In this document: in pieces, positions 43,175-44,977 of the stretch
How positions within the stretch are numbered: the first letter of the stretch is position 1
How the letters are laid out: each line of letters opens with the position of its first letter
Assembly: GCA_945883695.1 (NCBI GenBank)
Contig: CAMCYK010000018.1
Location: 1-44,977 of the forward strand
Reading direction: 5' to 3'
DNA length: 44,977 nt
DNA from: Akkermansia muciniphila
GTDB lineage: Bacteria; Verrucomicrobiota; Verrucomicrobiia; Verrucomicrobiales; Akkermansiaceae
The notes under the pieces: generated by a model
What the model saw: the letters and a program-made list of their open reading frames with translations, nothing else
Databases searched by the model: none
What the model was told of the DNA's origin: nothing
Translations under genes and position numbers: made by a program

Positions 43175-43975
43175 TTAGGTTTTACGCTTGGGGGATTTTG
43201 AAACGCGGGTGCGGCCGGTGCCAAGCCAGTCGCCCATTCCTGACCAGCCTTTGTTAGCATAGGTTCGGTTAGGATTAGTTGGAATATCCACTGGCAGAAG
43301 CCCTTTCTCGGGCAGGCTGCCTTTGCGGAACTGATCCCACTCTGTCCATGAATTGAGGCCAAGCTGCCTCACATAGACCCGTGCTGCTTCAAATGAGCGG
43401 AACTTGCGCTTGGTGGTCGCGATGCTTCCGGTGCCGAGCCAGTCGCCCACGCCAGCCCATCCCGTCTCAGCGTATACCTTATTTGGTTTTATGGGGATAT
43501 CTTCTGGCAGAACACCTTTATCTGGAAGGCCTCCTCTGCAGAAATTATTCCATTCGTCCCGACAATTGAGCCCTAACCTGCGAGCAAAGGCACGCGCCTT
43601 CTTGAACGCACGGTATTTACGATTGTAAGTCGCGACGTTTCCTGTGCCAAGCCAGTCGCCCATACCCTGCCAACCGTCCTCGCGATATGTTGCACAAGGA
43701 TTTGCGGGAATATCACGCGGAAGTTGACCTTTTTTGCTTATCCGCCCCTTACAGAAGTCCCTCCATTCATCCTCACATCTCAGTCCGAGGTTTCGAGCAA
43801 AAGAGCGAGCCTTATCGAAAGGGCGATATGTGCGCAGAAAAGTCGCAGTTCTTCCCGTGGCGAGCCAATCGCCATAGCCCGCCCACCCCCTTCCTAGGTA
43901 TGTGTTACAAGGTTTTGCCGGGATGTCAGGTGGCAGCAGCCCCTTTTGGGGTAGATTGCCCTTGCAGAACTCTTT
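43175..43975 (-). pseudogene. Continuation of the helicase C-terminal repeats beyond an in-frame TAG
   Basis: The same reading frame as the upstream helicase continues without frameshift after TAG (43976-43978) through 267 codons. It encodes the end of phage-integrase-type repeat unit 3 (KEFCKGNLPQKGLLPPDIP) and complete units 4, 5 and 6. It stops at 43175 after GMGDWLGTGRTRVSKSPKRK. Each unit is about 70 residues with a conserved EW..FC.G, then DIP..P...Y....GW.G.GDWLGTG. The first ATG after the TAG is at 43663 (MGDWLGTGNVATYN), so a separate 162-residue protein could be made, but it would begin in mid-repeat. It is either the detached tail of a broken gene or part of one protein made by readthrough. 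Confidence 0.8.
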
Positions 43976-44977
43976 CTATTGTTTCGAGCTATCGAGTCCA
44001 AGCCCTCGAGCAAAATCCCGTGCCATCTTGAATGAGCGATATGTCCGCTTATGGCATGCGACATTTCTCGTCCCGAGCCAATCTCCATAACCCGCCCATC
44101 CCTTACCACAATAAGTCGTGCTTGGATTTGCAGGAATGTCGAACGGGAGGCGCCCCTTGTACAAGAGGTGACCTTTGCAGAACGCAAACCATTCCGATTG
44201 CCTGCCGAGTCTAAGGCTGTGGACAAAAGATCGCGCCTGCTTAAATGGACGATACTCGCGTTGAAACGTCGCTACGTTCCCTGTTCCAATCCAATCTCCG
44301 TACCCCCTCCAACCGGAATCAGCATAGATAAAGCAGGGTTTTTTCGGAATGTCGGATGGGAGCGCAGGCTTCCCGGGCATCTTGTTCCCGCAGAAAATAT
44401 TCCAATCGTTGCGGTTCATTAACGAGAGGCTGCGAGCAAACTCCCTCGCATCTTCAAACGGCCGCCAAGATAATTTCGCCAGCTTATCCCAGCACTTGAG
44501 TTCGATCTCGCGGGCGAAGTCGGCGAGGTTGATGTGTTTCGCGAGACGCTCATCGATATCGAACTGGACGCTGGCTCCGCCCTTGCGTTGCTGGCCTTGG
44601 GACACGCCGCGGAAGTATTCGATGATCCGATCATCATTGGCGGCGAGGGCGCGGAGGGTGGTGAGGATTTCCTTGAAAGCGGGGGACTTGAAGATGTCGT
44701 CCGCGGTGGCGTCGGCGTCGTGGAGGATGGGGACGATGACGTAGCCGAACTGTTTGCCAGGGGCGGGGCGCAGGGCGCGGCCGACGGCTTGCACGATGTC
44801 CACCGCGCTGCGGCGGGGATCGGCGAAGAGCACGCAGTCGATGCCGGGGACATCGACGCCTTCGGTGAGGCAGCGGGCGTTGGTGATGAGGGCGCGTTCG
44901 GCGCGGGCGAACTCGCCGATGACGCGGGCGCGGGTGCCGGTGGGGGTTTTGCCGGAGACGTGGAAGGTTTCGAGTTT
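43976..44977 (-). CDS. Superfamily II helicase, C-terminal part with integrase-type repeats (5' end outside window)
   Basis: The right edge cuts this gene. The visible 333 codons begin inside the helicase core: KLETFHVSGKTPTGTRARVI, then ALITNARCLTEGVDVPGIDC (motif V) and VDIVQAVGRALRPAPGK (motif VI). After a linker come repeats of the phage-integrase repeat-unit type: unit 1 (RPFEDAREFARSLSLMNRND, then GYGDWIGTG), unit 2 and the start of unit 3, which ends at TAG after LGLDSSKQ. In all other complete units this position is Trp, so TGG has become TAG. The GC of the repeat part is distinctly lower than the rest of the window. Related helicases carry N-terminal nuclease domains and act in DNA restriction, but that end is not visible. 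Confidence 0.88.
   Translation of the reverse strand, partial: KLETFHVSGKTPTGTRARVIGEFARAERALITNARCLTEGVDVPGIDCVLFADPRRSAVDIVQAVGRALRPAPGKQFGYVIVPILHDADATADDIFKSPAFKEILTTLRALAANDDRIIEYFRGVSQGQQRKGGASVQFDIDERLAKHINLADFAREIELKCWDKLAKLSWRPFEDAREFARSLSLMNRNDWNIFCGNKMPGKPALPSDIPKKPCFIYADSGWRGYGDWIGTGNVATFQREYRPFKQARSFVHSLRLGRQSEWFAFCKGHLLYKGRLPFDIPANPSTTYCGKGWAGYGDWLGTRNVACHKRTYRSFKMARDFARGLGLDSSKQ

Overview
The window is GC-rich (roughly 65% by eye) and reads as a Verrucomicrobiota chromosome, perhaps Luteolibacter-like. That assignment is an inference. It rests on a giant protein of autotransporter-associated beta-strand repeats, a GntR-type HTH regulator fused to a LacI-like sensor, a RAYT element with GGGTCAGTCCTC ends, heptameric tandem repeats and a SpvB/FG-GAP protein. 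No rRNA or tRNA gene was recognised.

Left block (1-9914, minus strand): a complete type I-E CRISPR-Cas locus. Transcription runs right to left: cas3, cse1 (cas8e), cse2, cas6e, a Bro-N/DinD-like gene, cas7e, cas5e, an unknown 96-residue gene, cas1, cas2, leader, array. The array has five identical 29-nt repeats and 32-nt spacers, and its distal end is cut by the window edge. The order is unusual because cas6e sits directly after cse2. Two genes that are not standard Cas genes are embedded, and a heptameric tandem repeat lies at one border of each. The Bro-N/DinD-like gene also carries a perfect 29-bp palindrome.

Central metabolism (10085-16831, plus strand): glycogen phosphorylase, a pyruvate kinase lacking its B domain, a GH13 amylase-like hydrolase and a CoA-disulfide reductase with a rhodanese domain. 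The first three overlap by ATGA, so translation is probably coupled. The set fits glycogen mobilisation into lower glycolysis, with a redox enzyme added. Next come an outer-membrane barrel protein, an exported coiled-coil protein, a small unknown protein, a PPK2 polyphosphate kinase, a TolC/NodT-type outer-membrane lipoprotein and a DEAD-box RNA helicase.

Surface and mobile block (23511-38304): a 2101-residue beta-strand-repeat protein diverges from its likely regulator across a short region with a dyad. A degenerate RAYT element abuts, and appears to have cut into, a two-gene DDE transposase/AAA ATPase element. The right end of that element (about 34175) truncates a SpvB/FG-GAP (RHS/Tc-like) secreted protein. 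A 14-nt poly(G) run lies 17 bp upstream of that protein's start.

Right block (38305-44977): a HerA/DUF87-type ATPase, a DUF3800 protein, and a leftward pair made of an HTH protein of unknown function and a superfamily II helicase with six phage-integrase-type repeats. The helicase frame has one TAG where a conserved Trp codon is expected. This end has lower GC and looks like an acquired, possibly defence-related patch.
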